Of a stretch of DNA of 64,000 nt, positions 12,481 to 23,402 are shown in pieces. A program made the translations under genes and the position numbers. The notes below the pieces were generated by a model. It ran no database searches and was not told where the DNA came from. It saw only the letters and a program-made list of their open reading frames with translations. The first letter of the stretch is position 1. Each line of letters begins with the position of its first letter. Origin of the DNA: Mycobacterium sp. PO1 (GTDB taxonomy: Bacteria > Actinomycetota > Actinomycetes > Mycobacteriales > Mycobacteriaceae); NCBI RefSeq assembly GCF_017312405.1, contig NZ_BLTG01000024.1, positions 62,001-126,000 on the forward strand, read 5' to 3'.

Positions 12481-13305
12481 ATGGCGGGACACTCCGACAG
12501 CCGCGCCGAGCTGGCCGCGTTCCTGCGGGCCCGCCGCACCGAGATGTCGCGAGAGCTGCACGGCTTGCCGGCGCTGCCCCGGGACCGCACGGTCGGGCTG
12601 CGCCGCGAGGAGGTGTCTGCGCTCTGCGGTGTGAGCGTGACCTGGTACACGTGGCTCGAGCAGGCCCGGCCGATCACGCCCTCGCGGCAGGTGCTGGACG
12701 CGATCGCCACGGCACTGCGGCTTTCCGGCCCGGAGCATCAGTACCTGCTCAGCCTGGCCGGCTACGCCCCGCCGCCGCACCTGCACGCCGACACCGTCGA
12801 ACCGGCGCCGGCGCACATCCAGCGCCTGTTGGACGAGCTGGCGGGCAGGCCCGCCTACGCGCTGGCCGCCGACTGGACGATCGTGGCGTGGAACCGCGCG
12901 TACGCGTCGCTGTACCCCAACGTGGCGAAGGTCGGAGCGGCAGATCGCAACCTGCTGTGGCTGGTGTTCACCGACCCCGCGGTGCGCGAGCTGGTGGACG
13001 ACTGGGAGGTCACCAGCCGCCGGTTCCTCGCCGAGTTCCGCGCCGAGTCCGCCGGCCGGCTGGGTGACCCGGAGATCGTGGCCCTGGTCGACCGGTTGCG
13101 GACCGCCAGCCCCGAGTTCTGCAGCGGCTGGGACGGTCACCCGGTGGCGGGGTTCGAGTCCCGCGAGCGGGTGTTCCACCGTCCCGGTGCGGGCCGGCTG
13201 CGGCTCGAACACCATCAACTGCGCCCCTCGGACCGCCCGGACCTGCAGCTGGTGGTCTACACCCCGCTGGACGAGACCACCCGCTCGCTGCTCGATGAGC
13301 ACTGA
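12481..13305 (+). CDS. XRE-family regulator with MmyB-like C-terminal domain
   Basis: Encodes 274 aa. An N-terminal HTH (about 10-80) carries the hallmark GLRREEVSALCGVSVTWYTWLEQ. A PAS-like MmyB ligand-binding domain follows (about 105-270; WTIVAWNRAYASLYP and ERVFHRPGAGRLRLEHH). Such regulators often control the adjacent divergent gene; here that gene is ilvD, 113 nt away. A TACGAT element at 12467-12472 lies 8 nt before ATG 12481 and could be its -10. The gene ends 3 nt before the converging GH16 gene. The ligand is unknown. Confidence 0.85.
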   Translation: MAGHSDSRAELAAFLRARRTEMSRELHGLPALPRDRTVGLRREEVSALCGVSVTWYTWLEQARPITPSRQVLDAIATALRLSGPEHQYLLSLAGYAPPPHLHADTVEPAPAHIQRLLDELAGRPAYALAADWTIVAWNRAYASLYPNVAKVGAADRNLLWLVFTDPAVRELVDDWEVTSRRFLAEFRAESAGRLGDPEIVALVDRLRTASPEFCSGWDGHPVAGFESRERVFHRPGAGRLRLEHHQLRPSDRPDLQLVVYTPLDETTRSLLDEH

Positions 13306-13308
13306 GGG

Positions 13309-15093
13309 TCACAGCTGATAGGCCTTGACCCAGTCGACCTTCATCTGTGCGTGGAACGGCGCCGACGGGTCCGGGTCCCCGGTCCAGGGGTTGCCGACCG
13401 CCACATTGAGGATCAGGTAGTGGTCCCAGGCCCCGGAGAAGGGTGTCCAGTCGCCGCCCAGAGCCTCGTACTGGGCCTGGGTGACGCTGCCGACCTCGAC
13501 GCCGTCGACGTGCCAGACGATGCGGTCGGCATACCAGTCCATGCCGTAGTCGTGGAACCCCTGCGACAGATCGATGCCCAGGTCGGCAGCGACGTCGTGC
13601 AGTGTGACGTCGACGCCGTTGTCGGTGTCGTCCGGACCGTGGATGTTGCCCGTCCAGACCCGCCGTGACTGCGGGGTGCCCAGCCCGGGGATCTCGACGA
13701 TGTCGATCTCGCCTTGCCGCGGCCAGTCGAATTCGTGACCCGGTTCGAGGCCCACCGACCAGAACGCCGGCAGGCTGCCCTGCGTGGCCGGCATCTGGAT
13801 GCGTGCCACCACCCTGGTGCCCACGCCGAAGGACTGCTTGCCGTAGGTGACCACGCGGGCCGAGGTGTAGTTGTGCGGTGCGCCGAGCCCGTCGGGCGTG
13901 GCCTCTCGCCGGGCGTCGATGACGAGGTTCCCGTCGGCGTCGATGTAGACGTTGTCGCCGTCGGTGTAGTACTGGTTCTCCCCCGCCGGAGCGCCCCATC
14001 GCCCGGTCTGCAGGCCCCAGTACCGCAGCGCCTCGGACATGTCGGTGAAGTTGCTCTCCCACAACAACTCTGGGTCGGCCGGCTCTGGAGCGGGCTCCGG
14101 CTCAGGTCCGGGCTCCGGTTCGGGTTCGGGCTCCGGTTCGGGAATGACCACGTCGCGGTAGATGCGGGTGCGCACACCCTGCCACCAGGACTCGATGAAG
14201 CGCGGCACAGGAATGGCCAGGAAGTCGGCCCCCAACCCGGTATTGCGAATTCCCAGGGAGTAGAGCATGTCGACGATCATCGAGCCGACCGTGATCCGGG
14301 CAGGGGATGCGGCGGTGACCGACATCGCGGACTGGGCCGATGCGGTCTCGGCGGGCGGGTCCGCCGCGACGCGATGCGCCTGCGCTGCAGCGGGCGCGCG
14401 GTCGACCGGAGCGGGCGCGCGGTCGACCGCGTCCCGCAGTACCTCGTCGTGATCGGTCTCCTTGCGCGTGACCGGGACCGGCATGCTCACCCCGCCGGAC
14501 TCGTCGGAGCCGGAATCGTCGCCCTGCGTGGTTCCGACCTGTTCTTCTCCGCCGGCGTCTCCCGCGCCCGCGTCGTCCGCACCCGAGGCGGTTCCCTCGT
14601 CGGTGTCGTTTCCCGCGCCTGCGCTCTCCTCGCCGGCGATGTCGTTCTCATCGGAGAAGTCGTTCTCACCGGAGATGTCGACGGATTCGACGAGGTCGAC
14701 CGTGTCTCGGTTCGGGTCCACTGCTTCATCGTCGGAGTCCTGCGAGATCTCCTCGGTCACCTCATCGTGCTCGCCGACAACGTCGGAATCGTCGAGCTCG
14801 TCGCCGACCGAATGATCGGTCGCGTCGTCGGACGCTCTGTCGGTCGCGTCGTCATCCGGTGCACTCGCCGTGGTGGACCCGTCGGAGGAATTGGCATCCC
14901 GCGGCGAGGTGCCGTCCTGCGACGACGAGCCGGCGGATGCACCGGAGTCGGCGGGAGTGGCCGAAGCGGTGGCGACGCTAGCGGTCAGCATGGCCGCACC
15001 GAGTCCGGCAACGACCACACCGCTGGCCAACAAGTATTTGCCGTTGACCCCCGGCGAGCAATCACTGTGGCGACTTCGCATGACTCCATCCAT
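13309..15093 (-). CDS. Secreted glycoside hydrolase family 16 protein with long acidic N-terminus
   Basis: Encodes 594 aa. A signal peptide (about 1-45, ending ASATP) precedes a strongly acidic, low-complexity Ser/Asp/Glu/Gly region (about 47-230). A short module of a type I recall from mycobacterial surface proteins (SMIVDMLYSLGIRNTGLG) follows, then a Glu-Pro repeat (about 317-340) and a C-terminal GH16 domain (about 345-594). The GH16 catalytic motif EIDIVE gives nucleophile Glu462, Asp464 and acid/base Glu467. GH16 enzymes cleave beta-1,3 or beta-1,4 glucans and galactans; the substrate here is unknown. ATG 15081 is an alternative start. Export and cell-surface location are inferred. Confidence 0.87.
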   Translation of the reverse strand: MDGVMRSRHSDCSPGVNGKYLLASGVVVAGLGAAMLTASVATASATPADSGASAGSSSQDGTSPRDANSSDGSTTASAPDDDATDRASDDATDHSVGDELDDSDVVGEHDEVTEEISQDSDDEAVDPNRDTVDLVESVDISGENDFSDENDIAGEESAGAGNDTDEGTASGADDAGAGDAGGEEQVGTTQGDDSGSDESGGVSMPVPVTRKETDHDEVLRDAVDRAPAPVDRAPAAAQAHRVAADPPAETASAQSAMSVTAASPARITVGSMIVDMLYSLGIRNTGLGADFLAIPVPRFIESWWQGVRTRIYRDVVIPEPEPEPEPEPGPEPEPAPEPADPELLWESNFTDMSEALRYWGLQTGRWGAPAGENQYYTDGDNVYIDADGNLVIDARREATPDGLGAPHNYTSARVVTYGKQSFGVGTRVVARIQMPATQGSLPAFWSVGLEPGHEFDWPRQGEIDIVEIPGLGTPQSRRVWTGNIHGPDDTDNGVDVTLHDVAADLGIDLSQGFHDYGMDWYADRIVWHVDGVEVGSVTQAQYEALGGDWTPFSGAWDHYLILNVAVGNPWTGDPDPSAPFHAQMKVDWVKAYQL

Positions 15094-15523
15094 CCCTGCT
15101 GTCGGCGACAAGAAACAGAAACGAACACGGCGCGACCGCCCCAAGAACGCCACGCCACAGCGAATACAGGAATCCCGATGCGGACGCCCCCTCGCACACG
15201 CATCAGCGCTAACGGTGCAGAAAAAGGCTCTCGTGCAACGCCTCTCCGCTGACTGACCTCGCTGTGCAGCAAACGATATCCAATGACGTGACCACGCGCT
15301 TGTTTTCTTCCGAAAAATTCCACTCCGCAAATTTCAGAACAGGGGCCGGACGAAAAACGAAGGCGTGATCGACATTTGCAGCGCAGCACTCGGCGTTTGC
15401 CAGCGCTCTCATTACTGCGGGCGGAAATCGGCAATTGCAGCGCTCTGCGCGGCCTTTTCAGTGGAACTGCCCGCGGCGCGCGCCGACGTCACAATTGCCG
15501 AAAGCAGAGAGGCAACATCAGGG
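15094..15523. other. Intergenic region upstream of the GH16 gene
   Basis: No credible gene is visible in this 430-nt stretch. Base composition is lower in GC than its neighbours, notably around 15300-15365, which fits a promoter or regulatory region for the leftward GH16 gene. The word TTGCAGCGC occurs twice (15376-15384, 15435-15443). I cannot define a confident promoter or terminator. Confidence 0.5.
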
Positions 15524-16240
15524 TCAGCGGTACTCCGGATTGACGAAGTCGTACCGGCATCCCGCGTCCCACCCCGCGCGGACGTTGCCGTAGGCCGGCA
15601 CACCTCCGCTGTTCTTCAGCATCCGGGCCAGGTGCATCAGATTCCAGGTCATGAAGGTGGTGTTGCGGTTGGTGAAATCGTTGGCCGGCCCACCCGAACC
15701 CGGGTCGAGGTACGACGGGCCCGGGCCGGCTTCACCGATCCAGCCGGCATCGGCCTGCGGCGGGATCGTGTACCCGATGTGCTGAAGCGTGTACAGCACG
15801 TTCTGCGCACAGTGCTTGACTCCGTCCTCGTTGCCGGTGATCAGGCACCCACCGACCCGGCCGTAGTAGAGATACTGGCCGGCATCGTTGAGCAGGTGCG
15901 ACCCTCCGTACAACCGTTCGTGCACCCGCTTCATCACCGAGCTGTTGTCGCCGAGCCAGATCGGACCCGCGAGCACCAGGATGTCGGCGGCCAGGACCTG
16001 CTCGAAGATGGCGGGCCAGTCGTCGCTCGGCCAGCCGTGCTCCCGCATGTCCGGCCACACCCCGGTCGCGATGTCATGGTCGACGGCGCGGACCACCTCG
16101 ACCGCGACGCCGTGTCGCTCCATGATGGCGGAACTGATCCGGATCAGGCCCTCGGTGTGGCTGATCTCGGGCGACCTCTTGAGCGTGCAGTTGATGAACA
16201 AGGCGCGAAGGTCACTGAAATCCGGGTCGATGTCGGTCAT
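15524..16240 (-). CDS. Flavodoxin-fold / NADPH-dependent FMN reductase-like protein
   Basis: Encodes 238 aa. The N-terminus (LRALFINCTLKRSP) matches the phosphate-binding start of flavodoxin-fold FMN reductases. Further features are LVLAGPIWLGDNSSVMKRVHERL and a YYGRVGGCLITGNEDGVKHC segment typical of WrbA/NADPH:FMN-type oxidoreductases. It probably binds FMN and reduces quinones or other substrates. ATG 16240 overlaps the upstream stop by 4 nt (ATGA), and GGAGG lies 10 nt upstream. It forms a two-gene unit with the unknown protein upstream. The substrate is not predictable. Confidence 0.82.
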   Translation of the reverse strand: MTDIDPDFSDLRALFINCTLKRSPEISHTEGLIRISSAIMERHGVAVEVVRAVDHDIATGVWPDMREHGWPSDDWPAIFEQVLAADILVLAGPIWLGDNSSVMKRVHERLYGGSHLLNDAGQYLYYGRVGGCLITGNEDGVKHCAQNVLYTLQHIGYTIPPQADAGWIGEAGPGPSYLDPGSGGPANDFTNRNTTFMTWNLMHLARMLKNSGGVPAYGNVRAGWDAGCRYDFVNPEYR

Positions 16241-16884
16241 GGGGCGTGTCCCTCCAGTTCGGCTGTGCCCTGTTCGAAGAATTCGACGATGCCGATGATG
16301 AGCTCTGCGCAGTCGTCGTTGGTGTTCAGCGGATACGCCGCACCGAACGGGGCGTTCCAGAACGAGCCGGTTCGCGGTATCCAGGGACCCACATACGCGT
16401 AGGGCGTCGGGTGGTACCCGTCGCCCGCCGAGACGCCGTAGTTGACGTCGCTCACGCTCACCGCGACGTCGAAGTGTTCGGGCCACAGAACCGGCTGCTG
16501 CTCTGTGAACAGCTGCCGCAAAGCCTGGCTGCCTGCATGGTGGCTGCGGATGATGAGGGTGGCGGCGGCTTCATCGACAGCGAGAGTCGTCTCGGCGTCC
16601 ACCAGACCGGTGGCTGGATAGACGTCCTCGGGTGCGCCGAAGTCGACACCCGCGGCCCGGGCCAACTCCCGTGGCGTACCCGCCAACGGCGCGGACCCGT
16701 CGGCCCAGTCGAACCGCATGCCGCGGATGGACAGCGGTGATGCGGCGCCACCGAACCCGTCGGCGTAGACCGACAGCCGGATCGTGCCCGCCGACCGATA
16801 CTGCGGGCCGGCGATAAGACCGTCCGCCAAGCCGTGCAACTGGACACGGGTGCGCACATAGCGCTGGTCGAAACCCTCGGCCAC
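16237..16884 (-). CDS. Conserved protein of unknown function
   Basis: Encodes 215 aa that I do not recognise as a named family. It has no signal peptide or membrane segment. The middle looks like a beta-rich soluble domain (RTRVQLHGLADGLIAGPQYRS; GTIRLSVYADGFGG), and the C-terminus contains NDDCAELIIGIVEFFEQG. GTG 16884 is chosen because AGGAG sits 5 nt upstream; the longer GTG at 16905 lacks a clear site. It overlaps the flavodoxin-fold gene by 4 nt, implying a shared function. Confidence 0.7.
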   Translation of the reverse strand: MAEGFDQRYVRTRVQLHGLADGLIAGPQYRSAGTIRLSVYADGFGGAASPLSIRGMRFDWADGSAPLAGTPRELARAAGVDFGAPEDVYPATGLVDAETTLAVDEAAATLIIRSHHAGSQALRQLFTEQQPVLWPEHFDVAVSVSDVNYGVSAGDGYHPTPYAYVGPWIPRTGSFWNAPFGAAYPLNTNDDCAELIIGIVEFFEQGTAELEGHAP

Positions 16885-16967
16885 CTCGGCTCCTCTCGCC
16901 TCCACCCGAGACAGTGCGGTCGTCCAGGTCGAGCGTTACACGAAAGCCGCGTACGCAGAATGAGATC

Positions 16968-17657
16968 GTGAAAGGCGTGACTGCGGATGAACCGTCGGTG
17001 TTGGTGTTCGATGTCAACGAGACGCTGATCGACATCGATGCGCTGGCCCCGGTGTTCGACGGCCTGTTCGGCGACCCACAGGTGCTGCGGGAATGGTTCG
17101 GCCAGCTGGTCATGTATTCGATGACGGTGACCCTGTCCGACAGCTACGTGGATTTCTTCACCCTCGGCCGATCGGTCCTGCGAATGCTCGGGGACGTGCA
17201 CGGTGTTGCTGTCGGGTCCGACGACCTCGAGCGACTCGGGCAGAGCATGCGCACGATGCCGGCCCACCCGGACGTCGCCGAAGGCCTGACCACCCTGGCC
17301 GACCGGGGCTACCGCCTTGTCACCCTGACGAACTCACCGCCGTCGTCCGGGGCCCCGACACCGCTCGAGAACGCCGGACTGGCAGGTCACTTCGAGCGGC
17401 AGTTCAGTGTCGACACATTCGGGGTGTTCAAGCCGACCACCCGGCTCTACACCGGCGTTGCCGCCGAACTCGGGGTCCTGCCCACGGACTGCATGATGGT
17501 CGCGGCCCATATCTGGGACACGATGGGCGCGCAAGCCGCCGGGATGAGCGCGGCGTTCATCGCCCGTCCGGGCAACGCCGTACTCCCCTCCGACTCACTG
17601 CCCCGGCCCACGCTGGTGGCCACCGATCTGATCGAACTGGCCGCCCTGCTGGGTTGA
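16968..17657 (+). CDS. HAD-superfamily hydrolase, haloacid dehalogenase type II-like
   Basis: Encodes 229 aa with the HAD motifs in order: FDVNETLID (nucleophile Asp15), TLTNSPPS (motif II Ser/Thr), a lysine in GVFKPTTRLY, and AAHIWDTMGAQAAG resembling the C-terminal motif of L-2-haloacid dehalogenases. Related enzymes displace halide from 2-haloacids, but many act on phosphates, so the substrate is uncertain. GTG 16968 is likely; GTG 16977 is possible. It is divergent from the unknown protein gene, 83 nt away, and converges on sufT. Confidence 0.82.
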   Translation: MKGVTADEPSVLVFDVNETLIDIDALAPVFDGLFGDPQVLREWFGQLVMYSMTVTLSDSYVDFFTLGRSVLRMLGDVHGVAVGSDDLERLGQSMRTMPAHPDVAEGLTTLADRGYRLVTLTNSPPSSGAPTPLENAGLAGHFERQFSVDTFGVFKPTTRLYTGVAAELGVLPTDCMMVAAHIWDTMGAQAAGMSAAFIARPGNAVLPSDSLPRPTLVATDLIELAALLG

Positions 17658-17667
17658 CCCGAGTTCG

Positions 17668-18015
17668 CTACACCGTGAACCCGAGCGCTCGCAGCTGCTC
17701 ACGCCCGTCGTCGGTGATCTTGTCCGGGCCCCACGGCGGGTTCCACACCCAGTTGATCTTGATCTCGTTGACCAGCCCCGCACCCACCAGCGCGGTACGC
17801 GACTGATCCTCGATCACATCGGTCAGCGGACACGCCGCCGACGTCAGCGTCATGTCGATCAACGCGACGGGTCCACCGTCGCTCTTCTCGACGTCGATGC
17901 CGTAGACCAGTCCGAGGTCGACGACGTTGATGCCCAACTCGGGATCGACGACGTCGCGCATGGCCTCCTCGAGCTCGGCCAACAGTTCGTCGTTGGGCAG
18001 TGCGGTGTCACTCAT
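17668..18015 (-). CDS. sufT: SufT-type Fe-S assembly protein (DUF59/MIP18 family)
   Basis: Encodes 115 aa of the MIP18/PaaD family: DPELGINVVDLGLVYGI, a SAACPLT motif with the conserved Cys, and VWNPPWGPDKI. It assists maturation of Fe-S proteins and is the last gene of the suf operon, as Rv1466 in M. tuberculosis. ATG 18015 overlaps the sufU stop (ATGA) and has AGGAG 5 nt upstream, within the sufU coding end. Confidence 0.92.
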   Translation of the reverse strand: MSDTALPNDELLAELEEAMRDVVDPELGINVVDLGLVYGIDVEKSDGGPVALIDMTLTSAACPLTDVIEDQSRTALVGAGLVNEIKINWVWNPPWGPDKITDDGREQLRALGFTV

Positions 18016-18634
18016 GAATTCTCCTCAGCTTCTTCAGCAGCGTCGCCGCTGCCGGCGAGCGCCAGCGCGGTGTCCGATGCGCTGGCCTCCGCCAACGCGG
18101 TGTCCGATGCGCTGGCCTCCGCCAACGCGGTGTCCGATGCGCTGGCCTCCGCCAACGCGGTGTCCGATGCGCTGGCCTGCGCCAACGCGGTGTCCGATGC
18201 GCTGGCCTGCGCCAGCGCGGCCTTGAACGCGGTCCAGCCCAGCAGTGCACACTTCACCCGGGCGGGATACTTCGCGACCCCGGCGAAAGCCACGCCGTCA
18301 CCGAGCACTTCCTCGTCCCCGTCGATCCGGCCGCGAGACGACACCATCTCCGAGAACGCCGCGACGGTCTTGAGCGCATCCCCGACGCTCTGACCGATCA
18401 CCTGATCGGTCAGTACCGACGTCGACGCCTGGCTGATCGAGCAACCCTGACCGTCGTAGGAGATGTCGTCGACGGTCTGACCGTCGTCGGACAACGCCAC
18501 CCGCAACGTCACCTCGTCACCACAGGTCGGATTGACGTGATGCACCTCGGCGCCGAAGGGCTCACGCAGCCCGCGATGGTGTGGATGCTTGTAGTGATCG
18601 AGGATCACTTCCTGGTAGATCTGCTCGAGCCTCA

Positions 18635-18635
<1 letters not shown>
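18012..18635 (-). CDS. sufU: SufU-type Fe-S cluster assembly / sulfur-transfer protein with repeated tail
   Basis: Encodes 207 aa. The core (1-139) is a normal SufU: zinc/cluster ligands Cys38 and Asp40 (NPTCGDE), Cys65 (DGQGCSISQ) and Cys129 (ARVKCALLGW). It accepts persulfide sulfur from SufS. Residues 140-190 are five copies of a decapeptide (ALA-Q/E-ASASDT), followed by an acidic end (GDAAEEAEENS). M. tuberculosis Rv1465 is about 160 aa and, as recalled, lacks the repeats. ATG 18635 overlaps the sufS stop by 1 nt (TGATG) with GGAG 4 nt upstream. Confidence 0.93.
18061..18210 (-). repeat. Five-copy 30-bp in-frame minisatellite within sufU
   Basis: Five consecutive 30-bp units (18061-18090, 18091-18120, 18121-18150, 18151-18180, 18181-18210) are nearly identical, differing only at the third bases of a few codons and at one Glu/Gln position. 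A decayed sixth start (GCCAGCGCGG) follows at 18211. The length is a multiple of three, so the reading frame is kept and each unit adds ten residues. Near-perfect identity suggests recent expansion and possible copy-number variation. Confidence 0.95.
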
Positions 18636-20684
<2,049 letters not shown>

Positions 20685-20686
20685 GG

Positions 20687-21886
20687 TTACGAGGTTCTCG
20701 ATTCCGTGATGGCTAGTTCTCGTTCAATGGCTTCGGTCAGACGCTCACGCACCGCGGGCACGGCGATCTTGGCAATGATCTCGTTGAAGAAGCCGCGCAC
20801 GACCAGCCGCCGTGCCGCTTCCTCGGGAATCCCGCGCGAGCGCAGATAGAACAGCTGCTCGTCGTCGAAACGACCGGTGGCGCTGGCGTGTCCGGCGCCG
20901 GCGATCTCGCCGGTCTCGATCTCCAGATTCGGCACCGAGTCCGCCCTGGCTCCGTCGGTCAGCACCAGGTTGCGGTTGACCTCGAAAGTATCGGTGCCGG
21001 TCGCCGCGGCGCGGATCAGGACGTCGCCGACCCAGACGGTGTGCGCATCGGGCTTGGCCGAGTCGGGATCACCCTGCAGCGCCCCCTTGTAGAGCACGTC
21101 GGATTTGCAGTTCGGGTGGGCGTGGTCGACCAGGAGCCGGGACTCGAAATGCTGTCCGTCGTCGGCGAAATAGGTGCCCAACATCTGGGCGTCCCCGCCG
21201 GGGGCGGTGTAGCGCACCGTCGCCGTGGTCCGCACCACGTCTCCGCCGAGGGTGACGTTCACATGCCCGATCACGGCATCCTTGCCGAGTGTGGCGTGAT
21301 GCGAACTGACGTGGACCATGTCGTCGGCCCAGTCGGCGATCCAGATCACTCCGGCGCCGGCCGAGTCCCCGACGAGAATCTCGACGTTGTCGGCGTAGGT
21401 CCCGCTCCCGCGCAGGTCGACCACGACGATGGCACGCGAGAGTTCCTCGACGCGGATCTGCAGGTGGCCGTAGGCCACGGCGCCCTCACCGGGACCGGTG
21501 ATCGCGATCTCGATCGGTTCGCTCACCTCGGTGTCGCGGGCGACCGTCACCACGGTGGCGGTGTCGAACGATGAATACGCCTGCGCGGCAACGCGGTCGG
21601 TGGGAGCACCGGCCTGGCCGAGCCGCTCGTCGTCGCGTCCGACGGTTTCGACGGTGACGCCGGGACGCTCGGTGACGGTGATGCCGGCCGAACCGGTGGC
21701 GCGGCCATCCGATCCCGCCGACCCGTCATGCAGTCCACGCAGCCGTTTGAGCGGGGTGAACCGCCAGATCTCGTCTCGACCGCCGGGCACCTCGAAGGCG
21801 TCGACGTCGAAGGACGAGAAGATCTCTCCCTTGTTGACAGCGGAGAGCGCCGAGCCCTCCACAGCCTGAGTCAGATTCGACGTCAC
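20687..21886 (-). CDS. sufD: Fe-S assembly protein SufD
   Basis: Encodes 399 aa forming the beta-helix core protein that pairs with SufB to build nascent clusters. The C-terminal SufBD signature is clear (ATGRFDDEQLFYLRSRGIPEEAARRLVVRGF). GTG 21886 lies 2 nt after the sufB stop and yields the expected length. It is cotranscribed with its suf neighbours. Confidence 0.95.
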   Translation of the reverse strand: MTSNLTQAVEGSALSAVNKGEIFSSFDVDAFEVPGGRDEIWRFTPLKRLRGLHDGSAGSDGRATGSAGITVTERPGVTVETVGRDDERLGQAGAPTDRVAAQAYSSFDTATVVTVARDTEVSEPIEIAITGPGEGAVAYGHLQIRVEELSRAIVVVDLRGSGTYADNVEILVGDSAGAGVIWIADWADDMVHVSSHHATLGKDAVIGHVNVTLGGDVVRTTATVRYTAPGGDAQMLGTYFADDGQHFESRLLVDHAHPNCKSDVLYKGALQGDPDSAKPDAHTVWVGDVLIRAAATGTDTFEVNRNLVLTDGARADSVPNLEIETGEIAGAGHASATGRFDDEQLFYLRSRGIPEEAARRLVVRGFFNEIIAKIAVPAVRERLTEAIERELAITESRTS

Positions 21887-21888
21887 TG

Positions 21889-23328
21889 TTATCCGACCGC
21901 ACCTTCCATCTGCAGCTCGATGAGCCGGTTGAGCTCCAACGCGTACTCCATCGGCAGTTCCTTCGCGATCGGCTCGACGAACCCGCGCACGACCATCGCC
22001 ATCGCCTCGTCCTCGGTCAGACCGCGGCTCATCAGATAGAACATCTGGTCCTCGCTGACCTTCGACACGGTGGCCTCGTGGCCCATCGTGACGTCGTCCT
22101 CGCGGATGTCGACGTAGGGATAGGTGTCGCTGCGGCTGACCGTATCGACGAGCAGCGCATCGCATTTCACGCTCGAGCGGGATCCGTACGAGCCCTTGTT
22201 GACCTGGACCAGGCCGCGATAGGACGCCCGTCCGCCGCCGCGCGCCACCGACTTGGACACGATGTTCGACGACGTGTGCGGCGCCAGGTGCAGCATCTTG
22301 GCGCCGGTGTCCTGGTGCTGCCCCTCGCCGGCGAAGGCCACCGAGAGCACCTCACCCTTGGCGTGCTCGCCGGTCATCCACACCGCCGGATACTTCATCG
22401 TGACCTTGGAGCCGATGTTGCCGTCGACCCACTCCATGGTGGCGCCGGCCTCGGCCCGGGCACGCTTGGTGACCAGGTTGTAGACGTTGTTCGACCAGTT
22501 CTGGATCGTCGTGTAGCGGCACCGGCCCCCGGGCTTGACGATGATCTCGACCACCGCCGAGTGCAGCGAGTCACTCTTGTAGATCGGGGCGGTGCAGCCT
22601 TCGACGTAGTGCACGTAGGCGCCTTCGTCGACGATGATCAGCGTGCGCTCGAACTGGCCCATGTTCTCGGTGTTGATCCGGAAGTAGGCCTGCAGCGGGA
22701 TGTCGACGTGCACGCCCGGCGGCACGTAGATGAACGAGCCGCCCGACCACACCGCGGTGTTCAGCGCGGAGAACTTGTTGTCTCCGGCCGGGATCACGGT
22801 GCCGAAGTGCTCCTTGAAGACCTCCGGGTGCTCACGCAGGGCACTGTCGGTGTCGAGGAAGAGAACACCCTGCGCCTCGAGATCCTCGCGGATCTGGTGG
22901 TAGACGACCTCGGACTCGTACTGGGCCGCCACGCCGGACACCAGGCGCTGCTTCTCGGCTTCCGGGATGCCCAGCTTGTCGTAGGTGTTGCGGATGTCCT
23001 CGGGCAGGTCCTCCCAGCTGGCGGCCTGCTTCTCCGTGGAACGCACGAAGTACTTGATGTTGTCGAAGTCGATACCCTCGAGGTTCGACCCCCAGGACGG
23101 CATGGGCTTCTTGTCGAAGGTGCGCAACGCCTTGAGCCGGATGTCGAGCATCCACTCCGGTTCGTTCTTCTTGGCAGAGATGTCGCGGACCACGGCCTCG
23201 GACAGCCCCCGCTGCGCACTGGCGCCTGCGACATCGGAGTCGGCCCAGCCATAGCCGTACCGGCCCAGGGACGCGATGGTCTCTTCCTGGGTCAGCGCCT
23301 CTGGCTTGACCTCCGGTGTGAGTGTCAT
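21889..23328 (-). CDS. sufB: Fe-S assembly scaffold SufB, intein-free
   Basis: Encodes 479 aa, the scaffold subunit of SufBCD. Typical segments are [27 protein letters not shown] and the C-terminal [18 protein letters not shown]. In M. tuberculosis and M. leprae the sufB gene is interrupted by inteins; here residues 240-250 ([11 protein letters not shown], Cys245) are continuous and the protein has the normal unspliced length. ATG 23328 has AAGGAG 9 nt upstream. Confidence 0.97.
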   Translation of the reverse strand: MTLTPEVKPEALTQEETIASLGRYGYGWADSDVAGASAQRGLSEAVVRDISAKKNEPEWMLDIRLKALRTFDKKPMPSWGSNLEGIDFDNIKYFVRSTEKQAASWEDLPEDIRNTYDKLGIPEAEKQRLVSGVAAQYESEVVYHQIREDLEAQGVLFLDTDSALREHPEVFKEHFGTVIPAGDNKFSALNTAVWSGGSFIYVPPGVHVDIPLQAYFRINTENMGQFERTLIIVDEGAYVHYVEGCTAPIYKSDSLHSAVVEIIVKPGGRCRYTTIQNWSNNVYNLVTKRARAEAGATMEWVDGNIGSKVTMKYPAVWMTGEHAKGEVLSVAFAGEGQHQDTGAKMLHLAPHTSSNIVSKSVARGGGRASYRGLVQVNKGSYGSRSSVKCDALLVDTVSRSDTYPYVDIREDDVTMGHEATVSKVSEDQMFYLMSRGLTEDEAMAMVVRGFVEPIAKELPMEYALELNRLIELQMEGAVG

Positions 23329-23402
23329 TGCGACACACTCCTTTTGCTCTGGTGGTTACTCCGGCGCGGGCTGTGCGCCGAAGGTCGTGCGGGTTCGGAC
23401 GG

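Noticed and set aside
15094..15330. Extended N-terminus of the GH16 protein from 15330
   Set aside because: It would place about 79 Arg/Cys-rich residues ahead of a clear signal peptide.
18061..18210. CRISPR array
   Set aside because: Units are directly contiguous with no variable spacers and keep the sufU reading frame.
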